From Phycomyces nitens (Eukaryota; Mucoromycota; Mucoromycetes; Mucorales; Phycomycetaceae): a stretch of 64,000 nt of DNA. The stretch spans positions 2,728,001-2,792,000 of the forward strand of contig JAHRBC010000001.1 in the NCBI GenBank assembly GCA_022702545.1. Direction: 5' to 3'. The notes beneath the pieces are model-generated. The model saw only the letters and a program-made list of their open reading frames with translations. It did no database searches and was not told where the DNA came from. The translations under genes and the position numbers were made by a program. Below, in pieces: positions 30,583 to 43,212 of this stretch (within the stretch, counting starts at the first letter, position 1; every line of letters starts with the position of its first letter).

Positions 30583-33500
30583 TATTTAATGGATTTTAAA
30601 AGAGAGAAAGAGAGAACAAGTGTGTGTGTGTGTGTGTGTTGGACGGGGTTTAAAGATGCTTAATATAAAAAAAAGCGAGATAAAAATGCAGAGAGAGAGA
30701 GAAAAAGGGGGGGGGTGAATATAATTAATTATTATTGATATTCTGAAAAGGGCATATATTAAACTCAATATTTGATAGCACTTGTATTAGTTTGATTAGT
30801 AAATGAAGTAATGATTGCATATAAAATAAATTATAAAGAAGTATATCTGCTGTGTTCTCTTGAACACTCTATTTTAGGAAATTCACTTTATACTGTATTA
30901 TTCTATAAAAGGAAATAATAAACCTATAAGACATCAAAGAGCGAAAAAGGAAGAAAAAGGAGGTCCTTCTCTTTGATCCATTTCTCCTACATCTTTGATC
31001 GTAAGGGTATAAATATTTATTACTATTAGCGTTGCTTATAAGTTTTATGATAGTTTAGGACAGTGTAAGTAGTGTCAAATGGAGTAAAAAAACCAGTTTG
31101 CCACTGTAAACTAAACTTTATTTTATTTTTTTATTTTAATATATAATAAAATAGAATATATTTCCTTTACCATTCATTCATCCACAACAGACTTTGACTG
31201 GTGTGTAATCCAACTATGTTTGTAACAAACCCACAGAATTTAGGTCAATTGAAGATATTCTATAGCTCCAGTAAACACTTGGCCCTATTGTATCTAAGTA
31301 AGGTTGCTTATTGTATTATTATATTATTGTAAGTATTTTGGGTTTGTGAACCTCAATCTAAAATCAAAACCAACTAGGTTTATAGTTGGCCACAGTGGAA
31401 TAAACATGCTTTTAAAAAGATCAAACTTTGAGCCCCAAGAGGGACAAATGTTCAACATCTTTTTCTTTTCATTATCCCAAAAATGTTCTTTATCGCTTGT
31501 ACATTAATTGACTCTATGATTTGGAGCATGAGGCAAAAGGACCAAGTTACACTAATTGAACTGATTATACTACAAGATTGCTAAAACTAATGCCATTTGC
31601 ACATATTGTTTTTTTTTTATCTAAAGATACTTTCAATGGCACCAAAAAGAACTAGCCATCATGTTGGCCATCACACATATAATCTTCCTTGACCATAAAG
31701 AAACCGAAATCTAGGGTTTATAGCTTTGATATACCACAGTAAATTCATGTCTGCCCTTTCATTGAGATTCAATCCCAGGTTCGATGGTCAGTGCAGCTTT
31801 GTATGTTTACAAGGTTGAAAACAGAAAGGAAAGACCAATTATCTTTAGTTACTAATAAAATAGATAATATAGTTATCAATAGGGAGCTACATTAGCAAAA
31901 TCTTGGAATAAATGCTGTTGGTACAAAGGTTGTTGAATTTGGCTTTAACATTAACACCACCCCTGAGGAGAATATCTCATAAATCCCCATTTGCAATTTG
32001 ATTATTTGCACCAGAGTATCCAAGGAGTATCAGCAATTAATTACCAAAAAAAAAAAAGGCGTATCTATCTACAATTGTTTCTATCCCAAATACTTTTCAT
32101 TCTTTGCTTGAAACTATAAGCGTTTCATCGTATATTACACGCATATATAGATATTTAACAAAAGCAACTACAATTTTTCTATCATCAATCTTGGTGCTTA
32201 ACATAAAATTCAAATAGAAAAAACTAATTGATCAACAAATCCTATAAGCGCATTATTGGCTATAACTACTTTGGGCGAAAGGTTTATCCACAAGTAAAAC
32301 GAGTGGGGTCTACGGCTAATCACCATAATATATTTTATTTTCCTTGATCCAAAAAAAAGACAGGTGATTTTATTGAGAGAATTGGAGCTATCTCTAAAGG
32401 AAACGTGCATTACACAATGGCAAAAAGTTATTATGCAAACAAGACAAAGACCAAGTGGCCATCAGAGTCCTTGCGAGCCATGATAAATCTGAGCCAGAAA
32501 TTAACTCGCTTTTCTGCAACACAATTATAGTGTAACATGATATGCTCTCACAAAAGAATACAAATGTCTTCAAGGTTTACACCAAAAGACACGCTTTCAA
32601 GTCTAGTGAGTCTTTGTCTTGATTACTAATATTTCTTTTGTTTTAGTATCCTTGTCAAATATGGTTTTGAATCCCTTGGTAAAGATGAAACCCATGATTA
32701 TCTTTACGCCAAGTCATCAAGGTAGTTGAATCATGCCTCTGACAACTATTGTTAGCCAAAGTATTTTTGGATATTCCCAAAATAAATGCTAGCCTAGCAA
32801 CCACATGAAATATCCAACTATTGCAAAGACAGAGAATATAACGGTAGCTCTGATTGCTCAAAGGGACATGAACTGGCTTTTTATTTATTTATTTAATTAT
32901 TAGTTTGGCCATAAATATCGACAATAATTATATACAGTCTACAATATACACCAAAACGATTATGATCCTATGCTTTGTTTCTATTAGCTAGACATCTGTC
33001 GTTTGATGAATTAATGGTATCGAGTATATGTCAGAGTATAAAACAGAAAATATAATTATGTATGTATATCTATTTACATTGCTTTGAATTCAATCTATTC
33101 CTTGTCAATTACAAAGGACTTGTTTATTTAAATTACAGGTTCACTTTAACCATATATTCTAAAAATATATTACGTACAAACCATGCCATATGGCAATCGT
33201 CGATTATGTAGCTACTAGTACATATTCGGCTCTTAATTTTTTTAACAGGGTGTACAGGGTGCACAGATAGCACATTAGAAAGGTCCCTTGATAATCAGCC
33301 AATTACCCTTCAATTTATTATTACATTTTCAGATTGACTAGGCGTTAGTGTGAGATCCTTAATATAATACAAGCATGGCTATCGTAATTGCTGCTACGGT
33401 TCATGTACACGCAAGAATACAGCTCAATTGTTAAGTACTTTCTATTAAACATAAAGATCTCCAGTGTAGAGACATGTCTTATCTTGTCGACCATCAATAT

Positions 33501-35132
33501 TCAATTCTTCTCAGATGTGCCAAATGATACAAAGTGTGGCCATTAAAAGAGCGCGAAATGTAAAAAGAATACAAATGCCTATATATATCTATTCATTAAT
33601 AAAGATGGTAATTGATTATGTAAAAGATTTACAAAACCTTTAAACATATCCATAAATAATATAATAGAAAGACTTTTGATACCGAGGGTACAACGTTATT
33701 TTCTTATAATTTCCAAGCTCTTAATAGTACACAGTTGGATTTGTACGTTTTGTCGGCTAAATTTTAACTGCCCTGTCGGCCATACTGGATCCGACGACTA
33801 ATCAAAATTGTATTTTTATTTTATTTTGTTCAGTACAATTTTTCTTTTTCTTTTGTTTTGATGAAATTCGACTAAACATTGAGTTTTAGAAAATAAAGAG
33901 GTCTATAATTGTGTATTCTCTACTTTTCACCTAGTTCATGGGTATCCAGAAATGTAAGAATGACCAAATTAGCCATTATACTATACGAGTTTGTCACAAA
34001 ATATAACCTTTTTTTTTTTGAATCTAACTGCCAAAATGATTTTTATCTGTTCATAATAATGTTTCTCAATTCAACGAGGCTTACAAGATTAATGAGGCTT
34101 GTAAGCCTACCTGCATCTGCCATAAGCCACGTAAATCATTCCCACATAGTAGAAATAAAAGAAAACTACTGCATAAGTTTGTGCGAATATTGGTGCTTTA
34201 GTAGTGATAAATTAGACCAAGTGCTACAAAAATAGTCTTTTCCATAAATAAGAATTGATCTTGACTATATATTGCATCCATAGATGGCTTAGCAACACTA
34301 GGTTTAAGATTTAAATAGCAAGAAATATCAAAATTACCAAAAACAATAAAAAAGGATATACATATATATGAATATTGAGTAGAATATCTTTTGCTATTAA
34401 TATATTATAGAAGCTCGAGAAATTAATCCGTAAAGCAGCATATAATGATACACTTGGAATATTTTCTTCATAATAGAGATTGTTCTATAGAACAAAAAAA
34501 AGTATATATAAATATAAAACACACTAAAATAAAGTATTTTAGCCTCACAAATACACTAATAAACAGGTAATCAAGAAACCATTGAATTCATTGACGTCTT
34601 TAATATTCCCGAAAATAAATTTTTTAAAGCCAAGTCTTGCTTTAAAGGCCATAATGCTCAATATTTCTGTATCTATCAAAAATAGGGGTTCTATAATATC
34701 AGGCTAGATCATATTTTAGGAATAAAAGTACCGTTCTAGGATGTTCTAAATCACTTATTGAAGCCATCAAGGATCTATTTCAAGAAGGATACACTAAAGC
34801 AATGATGCTCCTTTTCTAGTCTACCTCGGGTTGGTAGGAACATCATATGCAATATATAAGCCCAGAATGTTGTACTTTTGTACCTTGATGGTTTGTTAAT
34901 TCAACAAATAGGTTTCGAGATGTTTGGATATATAGATAAATGTTAGTCCCACACCGGGAGGTATTTCTCCATCGTTTCATGTAACCAAATGGAATCAAAT
35001 CAAGTCAAAAATACAACTCAGTCGCACGTCCCTCTTGTTGATCACAAGAAAGCAAAATATATTAACTATTTAAGTCCGGAATCGCAATAGACCCTTCTTC
35101 AACTGTTCTTACAACAATTTATCAAACACGAA
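30583..35132. other. ~4.5 kb AT-rich region without a supported gene
   Basis: I see no gene. Only short frames occur, without motifs or phase-compatible neighbours. Microsatellites lie upstream of the UBXN4 gene at about 30620-30638 (TG repeat) and 30690-30715 (GA then a G run). A T-rich stretch at about 34005-34022 and A-runs are scattered through the rest. The ~200 bp before 35133 should include the P450 promoter. Confidence 0.6.
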
Positions 35133-37179
35133 ATGGAAAACACTTGGGTCAATTATATTTCAAAAAACAAGTACGCTTCAGCAGCCGCAAAAGCAGCAGT
35201 GGTATCCTTGTCGGCTTCACTGCTCTATTATGCATTTAAAGAGCCAGAAGAAGACAAGTGGAACCCCAAAGGATTCACAAAGATACCTGGTCCGAGTGGA
35301 TATCCCCTTATTGGTACTTTCTACTTTAAAAGAAATTATTATTGATACTTATACAATTACCAAAGGCCAAATGATTTCAATGGGCTTCACACCTAGCTTT
35401 CAGATTGAAAAATGGCACGAAAAATACGGTAAGATTGGTTCATGATGGAGCTCAAACCATTGCTAAGAATCCTCTTTAATCTAGGCCCAATTATTCATTT
35501 CAACTTTGGCGCCCAGCAATGGGTCATTATAAATGATCCCGTTCTTGCTCATGAGTTGTTTGTCCGCAATGCTACAAAGGCATCGGATAGACGCAGACAC
35601 AAGTTTACGAATGGAATGTACAGCAAAGGCGGAAGGTAATATATTATATTGCCTACCCAGAAATATTTATTTATTTTTCATATGTAGAGGTATTGCATTC
35701 AGTCAACCAGGAAAGAAATTGAAACACACCCGGTCAATTGGTATAAACTTACAAATATACCCATCAATTCATGGCTTATCTGATCCTTTGCCCTATTCAC
35801 AGCAATCTCAATTCTCTCGCCAAAGTACGTTGACCGTTACCTCGGAGTGCTTGGATCCATAGCAGAAGGAACGGTTCGCTTGATGAAAGAAGCGTCGGAT
35901 AAAGATGGATCTGTATTCCCAATGCCATTTATCCAAATGGCTACATTCAGTGCCATGATAAAATCCATATTTGCCAGACCCTTGAGATTGGAGGGTGATC
36001 CGGTAGTCAAGGAAATCATCCATATTATGGAAAGTGAATTGAAATTTGCTGGTCCTGCTGGAGACTTGGGATCCTTCTTTCCAAGAATTGCCTGGGCCAA
36101 TTCGCTCTTTCAAAAAAAGAAACAGATGGAGGCCTTGGTGGCCCGCCGAGATGAACTCTACAAGATGATGATTAGCGAGGCCCTCAGTGGCGATGAAGAC
36201 TGCCTGGTCAAGCAAGCCTACAGCATGAAGGAAGAATATGGGCTAGAAGACAATGATCTTCTTGTCATGATGAGTAAGCAGGACAGACTGTGGAATCTTT
36301 GGGATCTTATTAAAAATTGAATTACACCTAGGCGACATGACAAGTGCTGGTGGAGATACTACAGCCATATCACTTTCATGGCTCTTTGCCGTACTCCCCC
36401 ACCACCCAGATGTCCAAAAGAAGATTTGCGAAGAGATTGACAGATTCTATACCAAGTTCAACCGCCTCCCGACATTCTCTGACCGAGAAGAGTTTCCTTT
36501 TATGTGTGCTGTTCTCAGAGAAAATATTCGTTTCAGAAGTGTCACAACCTTTGGTATTCCCCATTTTACATCTGAAGATAGTAAGTATTTGATATTATTC
36601 CGATAAATACATATATGAGATTCTGATTATGTTCTTGCATATGATAGTTGAACTACGCGAATACTTTATCCCAAAGGGTACCGTAGTTGCATGTAGTATG
36701 TACGCAATGCACATGAACCCAGATGTATATTATGATCCAAAGAAGTTTATTCCGGAACGTTTCTTGGGCCACACAAAGTCCTGGTCAGCTTCTGCTAATG
36801 GTCCAATTGACGAGCGTGACATGTACTCCTTTGGCTGGGGAAGGTATGTTTGGTATCCCAGAGTTGATCAATTGACTGTTCAATTAACTAATTATCTATC
36901 AAATTAAAAAAGACGTATCTGTCCTGGTATTTACTTTGTAAGTAACTCTAACCAGAATATAAACCAAGACTAACTAAAGAAACGTAATAGGCTGAAGTAG
37001 AGGAATTCAATCTCTGTATATCTACTCTCTCTCGCTACACTGTCGAGCCAGCACTGGACTCGGATGGCTATCCAGTATATCCTGATTTGAAGCAAGCCTC
37101 ATCAACAACTGTTGTATTTGCACCTGCAGAATACAAAGTGAGACTTGTAACCAGAGAAGACAGCCCTCTCAACAAATAA
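35133..37179 (+). CDS. Cytochrome P450 monooxygenase
   Basis: Nine exons: 35133-35313, 35366-35428, 35485-35635, 35688-35740, 35803-36273, 36332-36580, 36648-36843, 36913-36937 and 36991-37179, all in phase, giving 525 residues. An N-terminal hydrophobic segment (about 18-35) predicts ER anchoring and is followed by the hinge IPGPSGYPLIG. The oxygen-binding I-helix reads SAGGDTTA (311-318) where AGTDTT is usual. The ExxR pair is Glu370-Arg373, and the heme loop FGWGRRICPG has ligand Cys458. All core motifs are intact, so it is probably an active heme monooxygenase using an ER reductase. The substrate cannot be inferred. Exon 8 is only 25 nt and carries the heme cysteine. The gene stands alone, with no pathway neighbours. 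Confidence 0.93.
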
Positions 37180-40036
37180 GCATATATTCAAATCCAAATA
37201 GTAATGGCTAAAAGTATAGCACAATACTCTTTCTATTAGATTCACACTTAACATTTTATGCTCATTCAAGCTAGAATATTTATCCCACACTTGTTTAAAA
37301 CATTCAACTTCATTATCCTACTTTATCACATTTCTATTGTACACACCAAACCTTTGAGAATCAAGTTGAATAAACTATTTTCTTTCCCAACTATTAGCAA
37401 TATAAACTGTAATAATATATCAGTCAAAGCGTACTACATACCAAAGATATGCCATATATATATATATGCAGTTTAGAACAAACAAATTACTTTTATTAGA
37501 TCCCATTCTGCCCACACTTTTAAACAATCTTGCAAAGACATTATTGGTATCTGTCAGCACCAATTGCAACCGTTCTGGCTTCATTAACTTTCATGATTCA
37601 GTAATATATATATATATAATTGTAGATTTCAAAATATCCAACTGGATTTTGTTGTTGGGAAAAAAAAAGATCAAGTGCAATGCTGCTTTTGTTCTTTTTA
37701 TTGGGAAATACTTTTGCGGTGGGTTTGCAACATTTGAAGCACTACACATGATGCTTTTAAGCTCTGTAAATGATATTCACTTTGTCTTACCTTCATAAAC
37801 TACATTTCTATAAAACAATATCTGTTTATTAAATTGATTTGTATTTGAAATCATTTTTAGACGTACCGAAGCTTTATAAACTTGGTGGTAATTACCGAAA
37901 CCACATCTAGTGTCGTACTAGATAAATCATCATATTCTATTGTCACTGAGCAATCAGTTGACTCGAGAATCTCTTAAATAAAGAAGAGGTCAAGTTCCAA
38001 TCGGCAAACTATAGGCAAAGGCTTCTATTTTAAAAAAAGAACTTGTATACTGTTTTTGTTATCAGTATTTTGTGGTCCAAGCATGTAGCACTTTGTTTTG
38101 TGGAATGACAAAAGTGCACAACAATCTTCTCAGATCTTGGTACGAGGGTTGAAAGTTACATGTCAACTCAACGAGCCTTATTTTCTCCTCGTTGTCTATT
38201 TATTATCCCAGATTGACTATTCAAGAGAACATGTGCTTCTTAATCAAGTTTCTTCTTGATATTCTCATCAATTGGTCGTCTAACATACAAAAGATATTGG
38301 TACTTGAAAGAATATTTGGAACCAAATGGTTAGTCGAAGAGGGAAATAATAAAATTAATCATTGACAATCTAGTGAATCTTGCCAAGGAACGGTCAGATA
38401 AATACTCCTAGGCTACACCAATAATGTTAAATCCGTCGTGGTGCAACCAGAAGGTAAACTTAAAGGGAATGCCTTTCTTGTCCAACTTCCCGTAACCCCC
38501 GCACTAAAAATATAAACTATATTCATAGAGTTTAGCTGGTGAATTTTTACAAGCGCTCTAGTATTCTCATTATATAAATACCAAGCAAAAAATACGTTTA
38601 CCAAAATTCCTTTTCACTGTCTTGGTTATCAATTTTTTTATTTGATTTGGTTTGATTTGTTCATGATACGCTTTTGAATTATATGACTTTCGAATTTTCT
38701 ATTTGTAAAATATCAAAATATTGATTTGCTTTCTCTTTTATAACATTTCTTTCTTATTCAATTTTCATACTTTATTTTATTACTAGAAATTAGTTGATGC
38801 AGTAAACTTCATGTATTTGATCACATTTTATGAAAGCATGAAAAGTTTTGGTTTTTTGATTCTATGTGCTAGTGCATAAGCCTAGTCTGATAACAATACA
38901 CAAAAAAATCGGTTGAAATGGAACCAAGACGAGGTCAACTGGAAAGTTGACCAGTGGAAATCTGTTGTCTGGTAATATGAGCCAATATTTCTTGTATATG
39001 TAAATTACAACAGTACCAAAGTCATTAAAAAAGAAGGATAAAAGGAATAAAAATAAAAGTGTCAACACCTACAATCATGGCATGCGTTCTATTATGATTT
39101 GGGAATGTCTTTGGAGAGGAGATCTTGGCCCTTTGGTGACATTGAAATGAAACGTCGCCCAAGACAAATATGTTGATTTCCTGGTTAAAGCTTTTCTCCC
39201 ATGGTATAAAGAGCTCTCCAGAAATACAAACAGACAATTTCTGTTCCGAGAATATGGCGCTCCATAATATACTGGTCTTTATACCACATTATATATATAA
39301 AGATGTCTCATCAATAGCTTTAACTTTTTGTATGCACAGATCCTAAATGTGAATTCTATTGAAAATATTTGCGCTTTTCTTGCGTAGAAACTTTGTAACA
39401 ATGGAGAAAAAAAAAGTAGCACCTGTAGGCAAGGTTGAGGTGGGAATTCATAAAACATAGCTAGAGATACCTCTTCAAGTTTTGGAGATTTTGATAGGCA
39501 ACATGCCAAATGGAATTCAAGAATTAATTACCAAAAAAAAAGTTGGAGCAACCAGATATTAGACCTTCTTTTTTTATTTTTGTATTGAACATATACTCAA
39601 CTACATCTTTTACAAAGTTTGGCCTTATTATCATTATATTTTACTATGGACATTGGCTCAAAGAATATCAAATTTCATCCAGTGATTTTCTATATTTGAG
39701 TGTATATACCATTTCCTTCCTGTGCAAATAAAATTTACAATTCATACGCGTTTGGTACGCGCTCATATTTTTATGCACCATTTAAACCATCTTCTTGGGA
39801 CACTGAGTCTTGTATTCTCTTTTTCTACTTATATTAAAAGAACTTTTTTTTTATTCTTCTGTTTCAGAGGATAAAAAACGATTGTCTATGGTGCATTTAG
39901 CTTTAACTATCGACTTTTGTCGAATTTGTTTCAATTTCGTTTGATAAAACTCCGCAGGTAAAAAATAATGATGTTTAACATCCGACATACTGCAAAATAT
40001 AATTATTCTCTCCGCTATGTAACCGTCTCTTACTAG
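37180..40036. other. Gene-free AT-rich DNA downstream of the P450
   Basis: No gene supported. The minus-strand frame 39851-40039 ends FLSSETEE and looks faintly protein-like. It abuts the 190-bp tandem repeat and could be mobile-element debris. AT-dinucleotide runs occur at about 37455-37468 and 37604-37618. Confidence 0.5.
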
Positions 40037-40416
40037 CAAATCTTTAAAGCACCAAGGCTTTTTGTTAAAGCTATTTAATTAAAAATAAAGCCGCGGGATA
40101 AATCAATCAATACAATGGATATCTAATGCGCGGCTTGGATTTTTTATAACCTCGTTTTTGCAAAAGTCTTAGGCTTTTGAAAAAAAATATGTGAAAAAGT
40201 TTATATCAAAGTCCGACTTAACCAAGCATATCTTTAAACACTAAGACTTTTTGTTAAAGCTTTTTAATTAAAAACGAAGCCGCGGGATATAGTACACAGT
40301 ACTACGGCTATCTAACGTGCGGCTCAGATTTTTGATATATTTATTTTTGCAAAAGTCTTAAGCTTTTGAAAAGTGCGTAAAAAAGATGATATCTAAGTCC
40401 GAATGCACCATATATA
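40037..40416. repeat. Two-copy 190-bp tandem repeat with internal GC-rich hairpins
   Basis: Copy 1 begins CAAATCTTTAAAGCACCAAGG (40037) and copy 2 CATATCTTTAAACACTAAGAC (40227), a period of about 190 bp. Shared blocks are TTTTTGTTAAAGC, AAGCCGCGGGATA, GCGGCT, TTTTTGCAAAAGTCTTA and AAGTCCGA. Copies differ by many substitutions, so the duplication is not recent. In copy 1 AAGCCGCG and CGCGGCTT form a perfect 8-bp stem. In copy 2 the stem shortens to AGCCGC/GCGGCT. Function unknown. Confidence 0.8.
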
Positions 40417-41404
40417 CCTAATTTTTACATGTTTGGCGTTATTTTTGGCTAGAAAATAGATATCTTGGGAGTTGAATATTCTGATAGCCAAAGGTGATAT
40501 TTCATTTTACAATTGATAAAGCCATTTTCTTATTCAAAGCATGTTTTTCAAAAGTATCCATGTAAACTCACAATCAATGTATAAAGGGAAGTTTTAATTG
40601 AAATTGTTTAAAATGCTTGGTTTAGTTTCCATTTACACACCAACCGAGTTTCTTGAAACATAATTATTATCTTTTAGTGCTATACCTTAAATTGAATTAT
40701 GAATGACACGTAGGTATAGTATTTCTCTGTCTAAGCCTGGGAGAATTCCATCATCTGTGGTGGAAATACCAAACCTCTCCAACCATACACCGCCATTGTG
40801 TCTTCTCTGACCGACTGTATAACAAAATATGCTGCTTGTTTGATATTTGTTCCTATTACCTTTTAAGATATAGACGTCCAATATAAATAATCATTCTGAA
40901 TGGTTGCACACTAACAAGTCGTAAAGCACTCGAGGCTGTTTCAAGAGTACTAATTTTCACTGCCTACACTACTGTCATTTCTACATTGCAGCTCCAATAA
41001 TCTAGTTTCTTGATCCAATCTCCATTCTAAGCTCACAATTAAAGGTACAATTCAAAGAGTACTGTAGTAGGCTTATCAAGACGCCAAAGCCATTTGTTAG
41101 TTCATATAACTAACCTTCCAACGCCACCTGGGCTGCTTATAAACCTTATTGCTTTAATCTGGAATTTGGCATATTCATAGTCGTCTCTTTAACCATCTGA
41201 TTAATTAAACTCTTTTTTTTTTCTTGACTGTCCGTAACAGAAAATCCTAAATCTCGTATTTTTCTTGGGGTGAGTACATGTCATACTGATTGAATGTGCT
41301 GGTATACTTTGTTTAACTGCTGAAAATATGTCATATTCATCTACGTGTTTATATAATTTGTGCATCGTAGAACTATCTCTACGCTTATTTATCAGCATTC
41401 GTAT

Positions 41405-41545
41405 CCGCCTTTTTCTTCGAGACCCCTCGCACTCGTTTCTCTGGTTTCTTGTTTTACTCTTTCGCCGCTAGAATTGTTTGTATACCTTTTACCTGGTCTG
41501 TGGGAAACACTGACCTGGATAAGCTTGTTAGTTTTACAAGTTAGT
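41405..41545 (-). pseudogene. Possible Ty3/gypsy RNase H remnant
   Basis: Minus-strand translation gives IQVSVSHRPGKRYTNNSSGE in one open stretch, closed by stops just downstream. Ty3-type RNase H domains commonly end with a hydrophobic strand followed by HRPGK-x-N-x-ADALSR. Here the ADALSR part is missing and no other pol motif is readable nearby, so the assignment rests on about a dozen residues. Confidence 0.25.
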
Positions 41546-42873
41546 AATTGTTAATGAGCTCTTTAAAGAATTGAAGATAACCATGGCCACTGTTGACATG
41601 TTCTTTTATGCTTTGTGTGCTTCTTGTGTGTGACCTCTTTACCCATAGCTTCTACAAGGGGTTAGCAATATTTTGTGGATCCTTGTAATTAAACCAGTCT
41701 TTCGATCCATGTATGTACCACTTTTGGAGCCCTGGTGTGACCTTGGTTGTTTGAATCATTCATCAATTACTGGGGTAAGTATCATAATGGGCTCTCTTCT
41801 TGACCATTGCTACTCGACTCATCATTCTCCCACTCTACAGCGTATCAGCCTTTTTGTCCTACTCATTTCTGTGGGCTCATTGCATACATGGCTGATGTGA
41901 TTCTTGTGTTCTATATTTAACTATCTTCATATCCTTAAGTATTTCTTTGCTGCATTTTCTGTTCTGTGGCTCATCGATCGTCTGTCTCATTTTAATTCCT
42001 GATTAAAATGATGATCTAAACTTTAACCCACCTCTTGTAAATACATGAGCTTATTTATGAGTATTATTGAGACCAGGAATCGATATTTCTACAAAGAATT
42101 GGTGATTTCTCCCCAACCAGCTTCTAACTTGCCCACTTTAGACTTTGTTGGGCCCAGTAAAGTACCATCGTTCTGCCAGCTAAATACGTGTCTGTAATCT
42201 TATTTGGTCTTTGAGTTCTCTTTTAGTATCTTTGTGTCGTTACAATGTATTTTACAGCTGATACAAGGCGTTGTACTAATTTATTCGTGAAACTGTCGTC
42301 CTGGGTTTCTGTACCCGTACTCTACTCTTTTTTTTTCGAATTCTATGCCTAGCACAATTATTTACCAATACCCACGAGCACAACTGGGATGTACTGATCG
42401 CTTTACATATTCCAACCACGAGAGAATAGAGTCTATCGGAGGTCAGTGAGGGTCTCTTACAAGTCATTACGTGAGTCTCCTGAGAAATTTCCGGGTGGCT
42501 GTCATTAGAATGCCAGTAGGATCCAGGGCTGTTGTATAGTCCTGGGGCTAGGATGCATAGGCGGGTGGCCAAACCAAGCCATTTGATTATATTGAGTATA
42601 TAAAAATAAAGAAGTTTTGTTGATCTACTAACTTTGCAATTGTCATTTTTGTTTGTTAAAAAGGGCTTTGAATGATTGTTAATGTTGTTCAGTACTTTAA
42701 ACTTCACCAGAATCAGACACTATTTGATGGTTGCTTGTACAAGGCTGAAAAGAGACTAGAAAAAAAGTTGACAATATTGATTCAATCTATAATTTTATTC
42801 AGAATATGATTTCACTAGACCAACTCGTGGTTTTCATGATATTCAGTATTTTACTGGAAGAGCGTTGTTTTGA

Positions 42874-43030
42874 TTAGAGTACTAAATCGGCTATAAAGCA
42901 ATCTCTAAACGGTACGACATCATTGACGTCGACTCCTTTGTCTTCAAGTTGCTCTGGACCCAACCGAACAAATTCATTGTCCGGTCCGGACAACATGGTC
43001 GATTGTCCAACCATATTCATTTTTATTGGC
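42874..43030 (-). pseudogene. Unrecognised coding-like fragment
   Basis: The minus strand encodes MNMVGQSTMLSGPDN and later DVNDVVPFRDCFIADLVL before a stop. It has balanced amino-acid use unlike the surrounding low-complexity frames. It may be a last exon of a dead gene. I do not recognise it. Confidence 0.25.
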
Positions 43031-43212
43031 GGCGACATTGATTGTTGGAAAACTTGATAAAAAATACATAGTATTTTGGTGACCATCAAAAAAAAAAAGA
43101 CAACCCCAATACCACTACTTGCCCTTATTAGCTTGATTGCTACAGTATTTCTACTTGAGATTGAGACGATGTTAGTTTTTTTTTTGGACAAAGTAAAAAT
43201 GAAAATGAGATA

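Larger units (their letters stand above)
40417..43212. other. Repeat-derived region with decayed coding traces
   Basis: No intact gene. Minus-strand frames at 40687-40881, about 41405-41545 (contains SHRPGKRYTNN), 42276-42707 (143 codons) and 42874-43030 have protein-like composition but no complete structure. The HRPGK-type stretch resembles the end of a Ty3-type RNase H, which hints at an old retrotransposon. The rest I cannot assign. Confidence 0.4.

Noticed and set aside
42276..42707. 143-codon minus-strand frame
   Set aside because: Low-complexity start, no recognisable domain and no phase-compatible neighbours. Kept only as part of the decayed-region description.
42978..42994. Palindrome TTGTCCGG-T-CCGGACAA similar to the hairpin at 53324-53351
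   Set aside because: A shared element was considered, but similarity stops outside the ~11-bp core, and both fall where a Gly-Pro-Asp codon run would create the sequence by chance.
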